From Thioalkalivibrio sp. ALJ24 (GTDB lineage Bacteria > Pseudomonadota > Gammaproteobacteria > Ectothiorhodospirales > Ectothiorhodospiraceae), in assembly GCF_000377785.1 (NCBI RefSeq), contig NZ_KB898725.1:307775-371774 (forward strand): 64,000 nt of DNA, read 5' to 3'. The notes below the pieces were generated by a model. It did not search any database, was not told the origin of the DNA, and was given only the letters and a program-made list of their open reading frames with translations. Shown piece by piece: positions 1-8,888 of this stretch (its first letter is position 1; every line of letters starts with the position of its first letter). Made by a program: the position numbers and the translations under genes.

Positions 1-292
1 CCGACCGGCGCCGGAAGTGGCAGCGAACGCCTGCCTCCTCCAGCAAGGCGGACAGATCGGCCGCGGCGGTGTCGTCCCCGGTCACCCCGACCAGATCGGG
101 ACACCCGCCCAGCGCGGCCAGATTCAGGGCGACGTTACCGGCCCCGCCCGGGCGCTGCTCGATGTCGCGCACGTGCACCACGGGCACCGGGGCCTCCGGC
201 GAGATACGGTCGGTCGCGCCGTGCCAGTAGCGATCCAGCATCAGATCGCCGGCGACCAGCACGCGGGCCCGGTCGAGGGGGGGCAGACTCAT
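1..292 (-). CDS. hldE: Bifunctional heptose-7-phosphate kinase/adenylyltransferase, N-terminal part (cut by window edge)
   Basis: The 97 visible codons match the start of the HldE (RfaE) kinase domain, a PfkB/ribokinase-type fold. [10 protein letters not shown] segment near residue 15 is followed by [11 protein letters not shown] and [12 protein letters not shown], all characteristic of HldE. In the family this cytoplasmic enzyme phosphorylates D-glycero-D-manno-heptose 7-phosphate and later adds AMP, making ADP-heptose for the lipopolysaccharide inner core. The gene runs off the left edge, so the adenylyltransferase half cannot be checked. It is the last visible gene of the minus-strand set glnE, ilvE, zinc-finger protein, hldE. 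Confidence 0.93.
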   Translation of the reverse strand, partial: MSLPPLDRARVLVAGDLMLDRYWHGATDRISPEAPVPVVHVRDIEQRPGGAGNVALNLAALGGCPDLVGVTGDDTAAADLSALLEEAGVRCHFRRRS

Positions 293-340
293 GGTCGTGT
301 GCTCGCGCCCGAAAGGCGGCGGTGGCCCCCGGGCACGGGA

Positions 341-568
341 TCAGTCGTCGGCGTCTTCGAGGATGTAGATCGTGCCGCAGTAGGGGCACTGGTAGCGCCC
401 GTCCTCGGTCTCGTCGATCGGGATGAACACCCGCGGATGCGAGGCCCACAGAGCGGCCCGCGGCATCGGGCAGTGCAGCGGCAGGTCCGCTCGGGTTACC
501 CGCACTGTCGTCTCCGCGTTGGCGGTTTCGTACTGATCCTGATGATTGGCGGTATCGGGGTTCACCAT
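341..568 (-). CDS. Small CHCC-type zinc-finger protein
   Basis: A 75-residue protein with a cysteine/histidine-rich C-terminal half: C and H around LPLHCP, a histidine in ASHPRVFIP, and a CPYCG knuckle. This is the pattern of the zf-CHCC (COG4391) family, related to the small zinc-binding subunit of complex I. Start: the frame extends 13 codons further to a TTG directly abutting ilvE, but the ATG at 568 has a GGAG about 12 bases upstream and is preferred. Its place just after ilvE matches the glnE-ilvE-small zinc finger order seen in other gammaproteobacteria. The specific function is unknown. Confidence 0.8.
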   Translation of the reverse strand: MVNPDTANHQDQYETANAETTVRVTRADLPLHCPMPRAALWASHPRVFIPIDETEDGRYQCPYCGTIYILEDADD

Positions 569-607
569 GGTTCGGGTCTCGCTCCGGTTCGGGGTCGCGT
601 GGATCAA

Positions 608-1528
608 TCAGACGTAGGTCAGCCAGTCCTGATGACGGGAATCGCGCCCGTGGACCACGTCGAAATAGCGCGACTGCAGCAGTTCGGTGATGGGGCCGCG
701 GCTGCCGGTGCCGATCGGCCGGTCGTCCACCTCGCGGATCGGGGTAACCTCGGCGGCGGTCCCGGTAAAGAAGGCCTCGTCGGCGATGTAGACCTCGTCG
801 CGGGTGATGCGCTTCTCCACCACGCGGAAGCCCTCCTCGGCTGCCAGCTCGAGCACCGTGCGCCGCGTGATGCCGTCCAGGGCTGAGGTCAGGTCCGGGG
901 TATAGATCACCCCGTCGCGGATGATGAAGATGTTCTCGCCGCTTCCCTCGGCGACGTAGCCCTCGGTGTCCAGCAGCATGGCCTCGTCGTAGCCGCAGCG
1001 GGTTGCTTCCTGCAGGGCCATCATCGAGTTCATGTAGTTGCCGTTGGCCTTCGCCTTGCACATGGTCACGTTTACGTGGTGCCGGCTGAACGACGAGGTG
1101 CGGATGCGGATACCGTTCTCGATCCCTTCGTCACCGAGATAGCTGCCCCAGCTCCAGGCGGCCACCATCACGTGCACCTCGAGGTTGTCGGCCCGCAGAC
1201 CCATGCCCTCCGAACCGAAGAAGGCCATCGGACGCAGATAGGCGCTGTCGAGGTTGTTCTCGGTGATCGCCGCCTGCTGCGCACGGTTCAGGCGCTCGGC
1301 GGTGAACGGCAGGGTCATGCCCAGGATCCGCGCGGAGTTGAACAGCCGGCGGGTATGGTCCTCGAGGCGGAAGATGGCCGGCCCGTGATCGGTGGGATAG
1401 GCCCGCACGCCCTCGAACACCCCCATGCCGTAATGCAGGGTATGGGTCAGCACATGGGTCTTCGCATCCCGCCAGGGCACCATCTCGCCATCCAGCCAGA
1501 TCACCCCGTCCCGGTCGGCCATCGACAT
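608..1528 (-). CDS. ilvE: Branched-chain amino acid aminotransferase
   Basis: A 306-residue fold-type IV PLP enzyme. It interconverts leucine, isoleucine and valine with their 2-oxo acids using glutamate/2-oxoglutarate. Visible signatures are the N-terminal IWLDGEMVPW, HYGMGVFEG, the lysine region CKAKANGNYMNSMMALQEA, and the class IV block centred on EGSGENIFI. Length is normal for IlvE. It lies 35 bases downstream of glnE and just upstream of the zinc-finger gene. ilvD, the preceding step of the same pathway, lies 42 kb away at 43.4-45.3 kb, so the pathway is not clustered here. Confidence 0.95.
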   Translation of the reverse strand: MSMADRDGVIWLDGEMVPWRDAKTHVLTHTLHYGMGVFEGVRAYPTDHGPAIFRLEDHTRRLFNSARILGMTLPFTAERLNRAQQAAITENNLDSAYLRPMAFFGSEGMGLRADNLEVHVMVAAWSWGSYLGDEGIENGIRIRTSSFSRHHVNVTMCKAKANGNYMNSMMALQEATRCGYDEAMLLDTEGYVAEGSGENIFIIRDGVIYTPDLTSALDGITRRTVLELAAEEGFRVVEKRITRDEVYIADEAFFTGTAAEVTPIREVDDRPIGTGSRGPITELLQSRYFDVVHGRDSRHQDWLTYV

Positions 1529-1563
1529 CGCTTGTGTCCTCTGTTTCGTGTTGTTTCGTCGGG

Positions 1564-4524
1564 TCAGGCCCCGGAATCGACCTCGGATTCGACCCCGGAT
1601 TCATCAGGACCGGCGTCACCGAATACGCTCTCCCAGGCACGCATCACCCGCGCGCGCACCGCCTCCAGCTCCGCATCCGGCTGTTCCACGCGGGCGTCGC
1701 GCCCGGCCAGGGTCAAACGATGGATGCGGTTGCGCAGATCGCGATAGGCATCGGCCAGTTCGCTGCTGAAGCCGGCATCGATCACCCCGCTGGTGCCCAG
1801 GGCCTCCAGGGTGCGGATCTTGTCCGGGTACTCGCAGACCGACGGATGCTCGTGCGCGGCAACCAGAACCCAGTATTGAACCATGAATTCGATGTCGGTG
1901 ATACCGCCACGATCGCGCTTGAGATGGAACCCTTCGCCCGGTTTCGACGCGTGCTCGCCCAGCATGCGCCGGCGCATCTCCACCACCTCCTGGCGCAGCG
2001 CATCGGCATCGCGCGGGCGGGTCAGCACCTCGCGGCGCAGGGCGGCGAAGTCCTCGCCGAGCAGACGATCCCCGGCGACGAAACGCGCGCGCACCAGCGC
2101 CTGGTGCTCCCAGGTCCAGGCCGACTCGTCCTGATAGCGACGGAACGCCTCCAGCCCGGAAACCAGCAGCCCGGCCGTACCCGAGGGGCGCAGCCGCGTG
2201 TCTACTTCGTACAGCCGCCCCGAGGCGGTGAACGCCCCCAGCAGGTGCACCACCCGCTGGGCGACCCGGGCGAAGAACTCGCTGTTGTCGATCACCTTCG
2301 GCCCGGCGGTACGCGCACTGGCGCTGTCGTCGCTGTCGTGCAGGAACACCACGTCGAGATCCGAACCGTAGCCCAGCTCGAAGCCCCCCAGCTTGCCGTA
2401 GCCAATGACCGCGAAACGCGCCGGACGGCAGGCGCTGGCGTCCTCGCCACACTGCGGCGCGCCGAAACGCTCCACCATGTGTTCCCAGGCCAGATGCAGC
2501 ACCTGTTCCAGCAGCACCTCCGCCAGCCAGGTCAGATGGTCCGAGACCTTCATCAGGGGCAGGTAGCCGGTGATGTCGGCGGCCGCCACGCGCAGGGTCT
2601 GCACCTGTTTGAACTGCCGCAGGCGGTCCAGCATCTGCTCGTGGTCCTGCCCCGGGAAGCGCGCCAGCTCTTCCTCCAGTTCCGCCTGCAGCCCGTCGCG
2701 GTCGGGCGGGGCATACAGCGCGCGCGGATCCAGCAGCTCGTCCAGCAGCAGCGGGTGCTGGGTCAGCTGATCACCGATCCACGGGCTCGCCCCCACCAGG
2801 CGCACCAGCTGCGACAGCGCCAGCGGGTTTTCCACCAGCAGCGACAGATACACCGAGCGCCGCGCGATGGTGCGGATCAGCTGCAGCGCCCGCGGCAGGA
2901 CATCATCGGGGGCGTCCTGCTCGCCGATGGCCCCCAGCAGCAGCGGCATCAGGCGGTCGAGGCGCTGGCGCCCGGTGGTGCTCATCGCGCGGACCCCGGG
3001 ACTCTCGCGCAGATCATGGATGCCGGCGAAGGCCGAACCGGGATCGTTGAAGCCGAGTCCGGCCAGCGCCTCCCGGGCCTCCTCCTCGTTCAGGGTGCCC
3101 ACCCACAGGCGCTGGATCTGCTGCTCGCGATCGGCCTCCGGCGAGTCTTCCATGCTCTCTTCACCGGCACGCTGCGGGGCAACAAAGACCTGGTCGAAAT
3201 GGGCATGAACCCGATGCTGTTCGCGTACCAGCGCGGCCTCGAAACTGCCCTCGTCGTCGAACCCCATGGCCAGCGCCAGGCGCGCGCGGTCATCTCCCTC
3301 GCGCGGCAGGCGGTGGGTCTGCTGGTCGTTGAACATCTGCAGGCGGTTCTCCACCCGCCGCAGGAACCGATAGCCGCGCTCCAGCTGCTCCACCACGTAG
3401 CCGGGCAACAGCTCGCGCTCGCCCAGCACCCGCAGAACACCTATCAGGTCGCGCCGCTGCAGGGCCTGGTCGCGTCCGCCGCGGATCAACTGGAAGGCCT
3501 GGCCGATGAACTCGATCTCGCGGATGCCACCCTCGCCGTGCTTCACGTCCTCGAACCGGCCCTTGCGCGCGGATTCGTCGTTGATCATCTGCTTGAGCTG
3601 ACGCAGGTTGGCCAGCGAGCCGTAATCCAGGTAGCGGCGATAGATGAACGGGCGCAGCCGACGCATCAGGCGCGCCCCGGCCTCGCCGTCGCCGGCGATC
3701 ACCCGCGCCTTGATCAGCGCGTAGCGTTCCCACTCGCGGCCGTGGGCCTGGTAGTAGTCCTCCATCGCGTCGAAGTGCATCACCAGCGGACCGCTGTCGC
3801 CGAACGGCCGCAGGCGCATGTCCACGCGATAACAGAAGCCGTCCGCGGTCACCTCGGACAGCGCGGCGATCAACGCCCGGCCGAGGCGCTGGAAATAGGT
3901 CGGATTGTCCAGCGGCTTCGCGCCGTCGGTCTCGCCGTTCTCCTCGAAGGCAAAGATCAGATCGATGTCCGAGGAGAAATTGAGCTCGCCGCCGCCCAGT
4001 TTGCCCAGACCCAGCACCACCAGCGACTGCGGCGCGCCGTCCTCGGCGCTGCGCGGCTGGCCATGGCGCGCGCGGTACCGCGCATCCAGCCAGTCCAGCG
4101 CCGTCCCCACCAGTCCATCGGCCAGGCGCGTGAGGTCGTGCATCACCTCGTCGAGATCCGCCTCCCCGGCGAGGTCACGCCAGGCGATGCGCAGCAGCTC
4201 GCGATGACGGCTCTCGCGCAAGGCGCGCTTGAGGCCCGCCTCGTCTTCCGCGGCCGCCACCCGCTCCCACAGCGCGGCATGGAACGCCGCGTCGTCCAGG
4301 GCTGGCATGCGGCCCTCGGCATCCAGCGCCTCCAGCAGCCAGGCCGGGTGTCGGCGCGCGGTCTTGACCAGATAGTGGCTGAAGGCCAGCGGGCGATGCT
4401 CGGCCGGTGGCCCCTCGGGACAGGCGTCATCGGCGGCGGTCTTCAGCTCCTCCCAGACACGGAGGATCTCTTCTTCCAGCGCCGGGGGGAGCGGCGCGGG
4501 GTTGGCGGGCAGTGGCTTGTCCAT
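1564..4524 (-). CDS. glnE: Bifunctional glutamine synthetase adenylyltransferase/adenylyl-removing enzyme
   Basis: A 986-residue protein, slightly longer than the usual ~945. It adenylylates and deadenylylates glutamine synthetase under PII control. Two nucleotidyltransferase cores are visible: LGLGKLGGGELNFSSDIDLI near residue 175 and IGYGKLGGFELGYGSDLDVV near residue 705, each with the paired aspartates of the catalytic site. GEGGIREIEF and RGGITDIEFMVQY follow the two cores as expected. The ATG at 4524 opens the gene. The iron-transport operon starts divergently 168 bases away. Confidence 0.96.
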   Translation of the reverse strand: MDKPLPANPAPLPPALEEEILRVWEELKTAADDACPEGPPAEHRPLAFSHYLVKTARRHPAWLLEALDAEGRMPALDDAAFHAALWERVAAAEDEAGLKRALRESRHRELLRIAWRDLAGEADLDEVMHDLTRLADGLVGTALDWLDARYRARHGQPRSAEDGAPQSLVVLGLGKLGGGELNFSSDIDLIFAFEENGETDGAKPLDNPTYFQRLGRALIAALSEVTADGFCYRVDMRLRPFGDSGPLVMHFDAMEDYYQAHGREWERYALIKARVIAGDGEAGARLMRRLRPFIYRRYLDYGSLANLRQLKQMINDESARKGRFEDVKHGEGGIREIEFIGQAFQLIRGGRDQALQRRDLIGVLRVLGERELLPGYVVEQLERGYRFLRRVENRLQMFNDQQTHRLPREGDDRARLALAMGFDDEGSFEAALVREQHRVHAHFDQVFVAPQRAGEESMEDSPEADREQQIQRLWVGTLNEEEAREALAGLGFNDPGSAFAGIHDLRESPGVRAMSTTGRQRLDRLMPLLLGAIGEQDAPDDVLPRALQLIRTIARRSVYLSLLVENPLALSQLVRLVGASPWIGDQLTQHPLLLDELLDPRALYAPPDRDGLQAELEEELARFPGQDHEQMLDRLRQFKQVQTLRVAAADITGYLPLMKVSDHLTWLAEVLLEQVLHLAWEHMVERFGAPQCGEDASACRPARFAVIGYGKLGGFELGYGSDLDVVFLHDSDDSASARTAGPKVIDNSEFFARVAQRVVHLLGAFTASGRLYEVDTRLRPSGTAGLLVSGLEAFRRYQDESAWTWEHQALVRARFVAGDRLLGEDFAALRREVLTRPRDADALRQEVVEMRRRMLGEHASKPGEGFHLKRDRGGITDIEFMVQYWVLVAAHEHPSVCEYPDKIRTLEALGTSGVIDAGFSSELADAYRDLRNRIHRLTLAGRDARVEQPDAELEAVRARVMRAWESVFGDAGPDESGVESEVDSGA

Positions 4525-4606
4525 GGCCCAAGGGTAGGGAAACGCCGATCAATGTGCACTCTCGCCTCACGGGCACCCGCCGTACATGGATGGGTGTGGC
4601 GGAATC

Positions 4607-4635
4607 TTGACCACGGATGCTAATACAAATAAAAA
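4607..4635 (+). promoter_or_regulatory. Candidate sigma-70 promoter of the iron ABC operon
   Basis: TTGACC at 4607-4612 and TAAAAA at 4630-4635 are separated by 17 bases, a 5/6 and 4/6 match to the consensus. The proposed start point lies about 50 bases before the ATG at 4693. The -10 region is covered by the candidate Fur box, the usual arrangement for iron repression. Confidence 0.4.
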
Positions 4636-4643
4636 TCGTTCTC
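4625..4643 (+). promoter_or_regulatory. Candidate Fur box
   Basis: The 19 bases match the classic palindromic Fur consensus at 12 of 19 positions, with the right half (AATCGTTCTC) the better conserved. It lies in the only AT-rich stretch between glnE and the iron-binding protein gene and overlaps the proposed -10. Iron repression through Fur is inferred from this and from the function of the genes downstream. Confidence 0.5.
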
Positions 4644-4692
4644 GAATATCTTTCGCCATCCAGCCGAACGACCACCCCGAGGAGTCATTGCC

Positions 4693-5742
4693 ATGCGCGC
4701 CCTGCTGCCCCGCCCCCTGATCTGGACCCTGGCCGCCATGGCCGCGACCACCGCCTCCCTGCCGCTGACTGGCTGCAGCCCGGGCGCCGAAACCGAGGAG
4801 GTCAACCTCTATTCTGCGCGCCAGGAAAACCTGATCGCCCCTCTGCTGGAACAGTTCACCGACGAAACCGGGATCGAGGTCAATCTGGTCACCGGCAGCG
4901 CCGATGCACTGCTCCAGCGGCTGCGCCAGGAGGGCCGCAACTCGCCGGCGGACGTGTTCATCACCGTGGACGCCGGCCGCCTGCATCAGGCGCATGCCGC
5001 AGGCGTGCTCCAGGCGATCGAGAGCGAGACGCTGGAGGACAACATCCCCGAGCGCTACCGCGACCCGGACGGCGAGTGGTTCGGGCTGTCGATGCGCGCG
5101 CGCCCGATCATGTACCACCGCGATCGGGTCGACCCCGCCGAACTGTCGACCTACGAGGCCCTGACCGACGAGCAGTGGGAAGGACGCATCTGCATCCGCT
5201 CGTCCGACAACGTCTACAACCAGTCGCTGGTGGCATCGATGATCGCCAGCGAGGGCGCGGACGCGGCCCAGGCGTGGGTCGACGGCCTGGTACCCAATCT
5301 CGCACGCCGGCCGCAGGGCGGAGACCGCGACCAGATCCGCGCCCTCGCCGACGGGGTGTGCGATGTCGCCGTGGCCAATACCTATTACCTCGGCCTGATG
5401 CTTGAAGGTGACGGCCGCGACCGCGATGTAGCCGAACAGATCGGCGTGTTCTGGCCCAACCAGGACGACCGCGGCACGCACGTGAACGTGTCCGGCGCCG
5501 GGGTCACCGCCCACGCGCCCAACCGGGACAACGCCATCCGCCTGATCGAATACCTGAGCTCGGCCGAGGCTCAGGAGTGGTACGCCGAGGCCAACCAGGA
5601 ATATCCGATCCGCGACGACGTACCGACCAGCGAGATCCTCGCCGACCTCGGCGATTTCATCTCCGACGACATCGATCTCTACGTCCTCGGAAAGAACAAC
5701 GCCGAGGCCGTGCGCATCATGGACCGTGGCGGCTGGCGCTGA
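4693..5742 (+). CDS. fbpA: Periplasmic ferric iron-binding protein of ABC transporter
   Basis: A 349-residue solute-binding protein of the FbpA/FutA (bacterial transferrin) class. The N-terminus has a hydrophobic stretch ending in LTGC at about residue 27, so it is probably a lipoprotein rather than a free periplasmic protein. The mature part begins EVNLYSARQ, typical of the family. The tandem tyrosine pair that binds Fe(III) in FbpA is visible in AVANTYYLGLM near residue 230. It is first in an fbpABC-type operon behind a Fur-like site. A 14-bp hairpin after the stop may make this the most expressed gene. Confidence 0.92.
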   Translation: MRALLPRPLIWTLAAMAATTASLPLTGCSPGAETEEVNLYSARQENLIAPLLEQFTDETGIEVNLVTGSADALLQRLRQEGRNSPADVFITVDAGRLHQAHAAGVLQAIESETLEDNIPERYRDPDGEWFGLSMRARPIMYHRDRVDPAELSTYEALTDEQWEGRICIRSSDNVYNQSLVASMIASEGADAAQAWVDGLVPNLARRPQGGDRDQIRALADGVCDVAVANTYYLGLMLEGDGRDRDVAEQIGVFWPNQDDRGTHVNVSGAGVTAHAPNRDNAIRLIEYLSSAEAQEWYAEANQEYPIRDDVPTSEILADLGDFISDDIDLYVLGKNNAEAVRIMDRGGWR

Positions 5743-5767
5743 TCACGCCTGATCCGGGAACCGACTC

Positions 5768-5810
5768 AGCGCCCCGACCCGCCCTCCGGGGAGACACGGG
5801 TCGGGGCGCT
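5768..5810 (+). terminator. Strong hairpin between binding-protein and permease genes
   Basis: A perfect 14-bp inverted repeat: arms 5768-5781 and 5797-5810, 16-base loop. No T tract follows, so it is more likely an attenuator, processing site or 3' stabiliser than a complete intrinsic terminator. Such elements after a binding-protein gene commonly leave the permease and ATPase genes less expressed. Confidence 0.6.
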
Positions 5811-5908
5811 TGCAGCCGGGCGCCGTTCAAGCGGTGGCGGCCGGACTCCCCGAAGACTGCGGGGTCACCCATGGAATTCGAAACAAGAACGTTTACTATT
5901 TGCACTCC

Positions 5909-7711
5909 ATGACCGCCTCCGCCACCAGCCCCGGGGCCCACGCCCCCGCCTCCCGCCGCCTGCGGCTGCCCTTCAGCGCGTGGTCGATGGCGGCCGTGGT
6001 GACCGCGCTGGTGCTCGCGCTGCCGGTGCTGGTGATCTTCGGCCACGTATTCATCCCCGCCGGGGAGGTCTGGGAACACCTGCGCCAGACCGTGCTGGCC
6101 GATTACGTGACCAACTCCCTGGTACTGCTGGTGGGGGTCGGGATCGGCGTACTGCTTATCGGCGTCCCGGTCGCGTGGCTGGTCAGCATGTGCGAGTTCC
6201 CCGGACGCTCGGTGTTCCAGTGGGCCCTGATGCTGCCGCTGGCGATGCCCGCCTACATCATCGCCTACACCTACACCGGCATACTTGACTTCTCCGGCCC
6301 CGTCCAGGGGCTGATCCGCGAACTGACCGGCCTGGGCTACGGCGAATACTGGTTCCCGGAGATCCGCTCGCTGGGCGGCGCGATGGTGATGCTGCTGCTC
6401 GTGCTGTACCCCTATGTGTATCTGCTCAGCCGTGCGGCCTTCCTGGAACAGTCGGTCTGCGTGCTGGAAGTCTCGCGGACCCTGGGCGCGGGCCCGTGGG
6501 AGGGCTTTCGCCGGGTCGCGCTGCCGCTGGCCCGCCCGGCGATCATCGCCGGGCTGACCCTGGCGCTGATGGAGGTGCTCGCCGACTATGGCACGGTCGC
6601 GTATTTCGGCGTGAGCACCTTCACCACCGGGGTCTTCCGCACCTGGTACGGGCTGGGCGACCCGGCCGCGGCGGCCCAGCTGTCGGCGGTACTGCTGAGT
6701 TTCGTCTTCGTGCTGATTCTGCTGGAGCGCTGGTCGCGCGCGAAGGCCCGCTTCCACCACACCAGCCGCCGTTATTCCACCCTGCCACGCTACCGGCTGC
6801 GCGGCTGGAAGGCCGCCGGCGCGTTCTTCGCCTGCCTGCTGCCGATCCTGCTCGGCTTCCTGATCCCCACGCTGCAGCTGGGCATCTGGGCCGTGCAGAC
6901 CACCGACCAGTGGATGAATCCGCGCTTCGCCGGCCTGGTGTTCAACACCTTCTGGCTGGCGATCGCCGCGGCAATCATCGCGGTCGGCCTCGCGCTGGTG
7001 CTGGCCTACGCCCAGCGCATGGAAGGGGGCCGGGTCACACGGGTGGCGGTGCGCATCGCCGGCATGGGCTACGCGGTGCCGGGCACGGTGATCGCGATCG
7101 GCATCATGATCCCGTTCGCGGCCTTCGACAACGCACTGGACGCCTTCATGCGCGACACCTTCGGCGTCAGCACCGGGTTGCTGCTGTCGGGCACGGTGTT
7201 TGCGCTGCTGTTCGCCTACGCGGTGCGCTTCCTCGCGGTGTCCCTGCAGACGGTGGAGGCCGGGCTGGGCAAGATCCAGCCGAGCATGGACGACGCAGCG
7301 CGCTCGCTCGGCCTGCACCCGCTCAAGACCCTGTGGCAGGTGCACATGCCGATCATGCGCGGCACCCTGCTGACCGCCCTGCTGCTGGTGTTCGTCGACG
7401 TGCTCAAGGAACTGCCGGCCACCCTGATCCTGCGGCCGTTCGACTTCAACACCCTGGCGGTGCGCGCCTTCGAGCTGGCCGGCGACGAGCGCCTGCCGGA
7501 GTCCTCCAGCGCGGCGCTGGCGATCGTGCTGGTAGGCCTTGTTCCGGTTATCCTGCTGTCGATGACGATCGGGCGTTCACGCCCCGGCCAGGGCGCGGGC
7601 CAGGAGGACGCGACCGACGAGGACCCCGGACGGCGCCCGCGCTCCCGCCCGCTGGCGGTGCCTGCCGGCACGGCCGTGAATCCGTCCGCCGACGACCCAC
7701 AGGACCGCTGA
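5909..7711 (+). CDS. fbpB: Ferric iron ABC transporter permease, fused two-copy type
   Basis: About 600 residues with two homologous halves of roughly six membrane segments each, as in FbpB/SfuB/AfuB. Each half carries an ABC permease EAA loop: TLGAGPWEGFRRVALPLARP and SLGLHPLKTLWQVHMPIMRG. They contact the ATPase in the cytoplasm. The frame is open 33 codons further upstream, but that stretch lies over the intergenic hairpin region and lacks membrane character, so the ATG at 5909 was chosen. No clear ribosome-binding site precedes it. The stop overlaps the ATPase start (TGATG). Confidence 0.93.
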   Translation: MTASATSPGAHAPASRRLRLPFSAWSMAAVVTALVLALPVLVIFGHVFIPAGEVWEHLRQTVLADYVTNSLVLLVGVGIGVLLIGVPVAWLVSMCEFPGRSVFQWALMLPLAMPAYIIAYTYTGILDFSGPVQGLIRELTGLGYGEYWFPEIRSLGGAMVMLLLVLYPYVYLLSRAAFLEQSVCVLEVSRTLGAGPWEGFRRVALPLARPAIIAGLTLALMEVLADYGTVAYFGVSTFTTGVFRTWYGLGDPAAAAQLSAVLLSFVFVLILLERWSRAKARFHHTSRRYSTLPRYRLRGWKAAGAFFACLLPILLGFLIPTLQLGIWAVQTTDQWMNPRFAGLVFNTFWLAIAAAIIAVGLALVLAYAQRMEGGRVTRVAVRIAGMGYAVPGTVIAIGIMIPFAAFDNALDAFMRDTFGVSTGLLLSGTVFALLFAYAVRFLAVSLQTVEAGLGKIQPSMDDAARSLGLHPLKTLWQVHMPIMRGTLLTALLLVFVDVLKELPATLILRPFDFNTLAVRAFELAGDERLPESSSAALAIVLVGLVPVILLSMTIGRSRPGQGAGQEDATDEDPGRRPRSRPLAVPAGTAVNPSADDPQDR

Positions 7712-8796
7712 TGCAGGTACCGCACACACCGCTTCTGGACCTCGACCACGTGGACATCGGCTATGACGGCCGGGCCGTGGTTCACGATGCAACGCTGCAG
7801 CTGCCGGAGGGTCAGATCGGGTGCCTGCTGGGCCCCTCCGGCTGCGGCAAGACCACCCTGCTGCGGGCGATCGCAGGGTTCGAGCCCGTAATGCGCGGCC
7901 AGGTCCGCATGCACGGCGAAACCGTGAGCGAACCGGGCTACACGGTGCCGCCGGAACGCCGCGGCGTGGGCATGGTGTTCCAGGACTTCGCCCTGTTCCC
8001 GCATCTGAGCGTGGGCGACAACCTGCGTTTCGGCATCCGCCACTGGAGCCGCGCGGCACAGGATGAACGGGTCCGGCAGCTGCTGCGCCTGGTCGGTCTG
8101 ATCGGCTACGAGCCGGCCTACCCGCATGCCCTGTCGGGCGGGCAGCAGCAGCGCGTGGCGCTGGCCCGCGCCCTGGCGCCGCGCCCCGGCCTGCTGCTGC
8201 TGGACGAACCGTTTTCCAGCATGGACGTGGAGCTGCGCGGCGGACTGGCGCGCGAGGTACGCCAGATCCTGCGCGCGGAGAACACCACCGCGATCCTGGT
8301 GACCCACGACCAGAACGAGGCCTTCGCCTTCGCCGACCGCGTCGCGGTGATCCACGAAGGCCGCATCGCCCAGCTCGACAGCGCGTACAATCTCTATCAC
8401 CGCCCGGCCAACCGCTTCGTCGCCGATTTCATTGGCGAGGGCACCCTGATCCCCGGCATGGTCGAGCCGGGGCATCAGGTGGACACCGCGCTGGGCCACC
8501 TGCAGGGCCCCCTGTCGGAGGATCTGCCGCCGGGGACCGCGGTGGACGTGCTGGTGCGCCCGGACGACATCGCCATTGACAACGAACAGGGCGAGGTCCG
8601 CACCGAGGTCCTGGACAAGGCCTTCCGCGGCGCCGACTTCCTCTACACCCTGCGCCTGCCGGACGGGCTCAGCGTCCTGTGCATGGCCCCGTCGCACGAC
8701 AACTTCGTGATCGGCGAGCACGTCCGCCTGCGCCTGGACTTCTCGCATCTGGTGGTATTCTCTCGGGAGAGCGGCGTCGACTGCCCCGCGGGCTGA
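7711..8796 (+). CDS. fbpC: Ferric iron ABC transporter ATP-binding protein
   Basis: A 361-residue ABC ATPase. Walker A is GPSGCGKTT at residues 41-49, the signature LSGGQQQR lies near 141, Walker B LLLLDEP near 163, and the switch histidine is in VTHDQ. After about residue 240 a C-terminal TOBE-like regulatory domain follows, as in FbpC. It starts within the stop of the permease gene, so the two are translationally coupled. Together the three genes import Fe(III) across the inner membrane. Confidence 0.93.
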   Translation: MQVPHTPLLDLDHVDIGYDGRAVVHDATLQLPEGQIGCLLGPSGCGKTTLLRAIAGFEPVMRGQVRMHGETVSEPGYTVPPERRGVGMVFQDFALFPHLSVGDNLRFGIRHWSRAAQDERVRQLLRLVGLIGYEPAYPHALSGGQQQRVALARALAPRPGLLLLDEPFSSMDVELRGGLAREVRQILRAENTTAILVTHDQNEAFAFADRVAVIHEGRIAQLDSAYNLYHRPANRFVADFIGEGTLIPGMVEPGHQVDTALGHLQGPLSEDLPPGTAVDVLVRPDDIAIDNEQGEVRTEVLDKAFRGADFLYTLRLPDGLSVLCMAPSHDNFVIGEHVRLRLDFSHLVVFSRESGVDCPAG

Positions 8797-8822
8797 CACC
8801 CGCGCCGGGGAACCCGCGGGGC
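8783..8822 (+). terminator. Inverted repeat at the end of the iron operon
   Basis: Arms GCCCCGCGGG (8783-8792) and CCCGCGGGGC (8813-8822) are perfect 10-bp complements around a 20-base loop. The left arm lies inside the last codons of fbpC. No T run follows, so its role as a terminator is uncertain. Confidence 0.35.
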
Positions 8823-8888
8823 TCCCGTCTACTCCCAACTGGAGTCGGTCGAGCATCCGCGACCACCCAAGCACGCGAAGCGTCACCG

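Noticed and set aside
1534-4623. A 1029-codon open frame on the plus strand opposite glnE
   Set aside because: Long antisense frames are expected in high-GC coding DNA. The product is low-complexity (Gln, Arg, His-rich) with no family features, while glnE on the other strand is unmistakable.
5876-5908. Second Fur-like site before the permease gene
   Set aside because: The AT-rich stretch resembles a Fur box only loosely, and no promoter elements accompany it.
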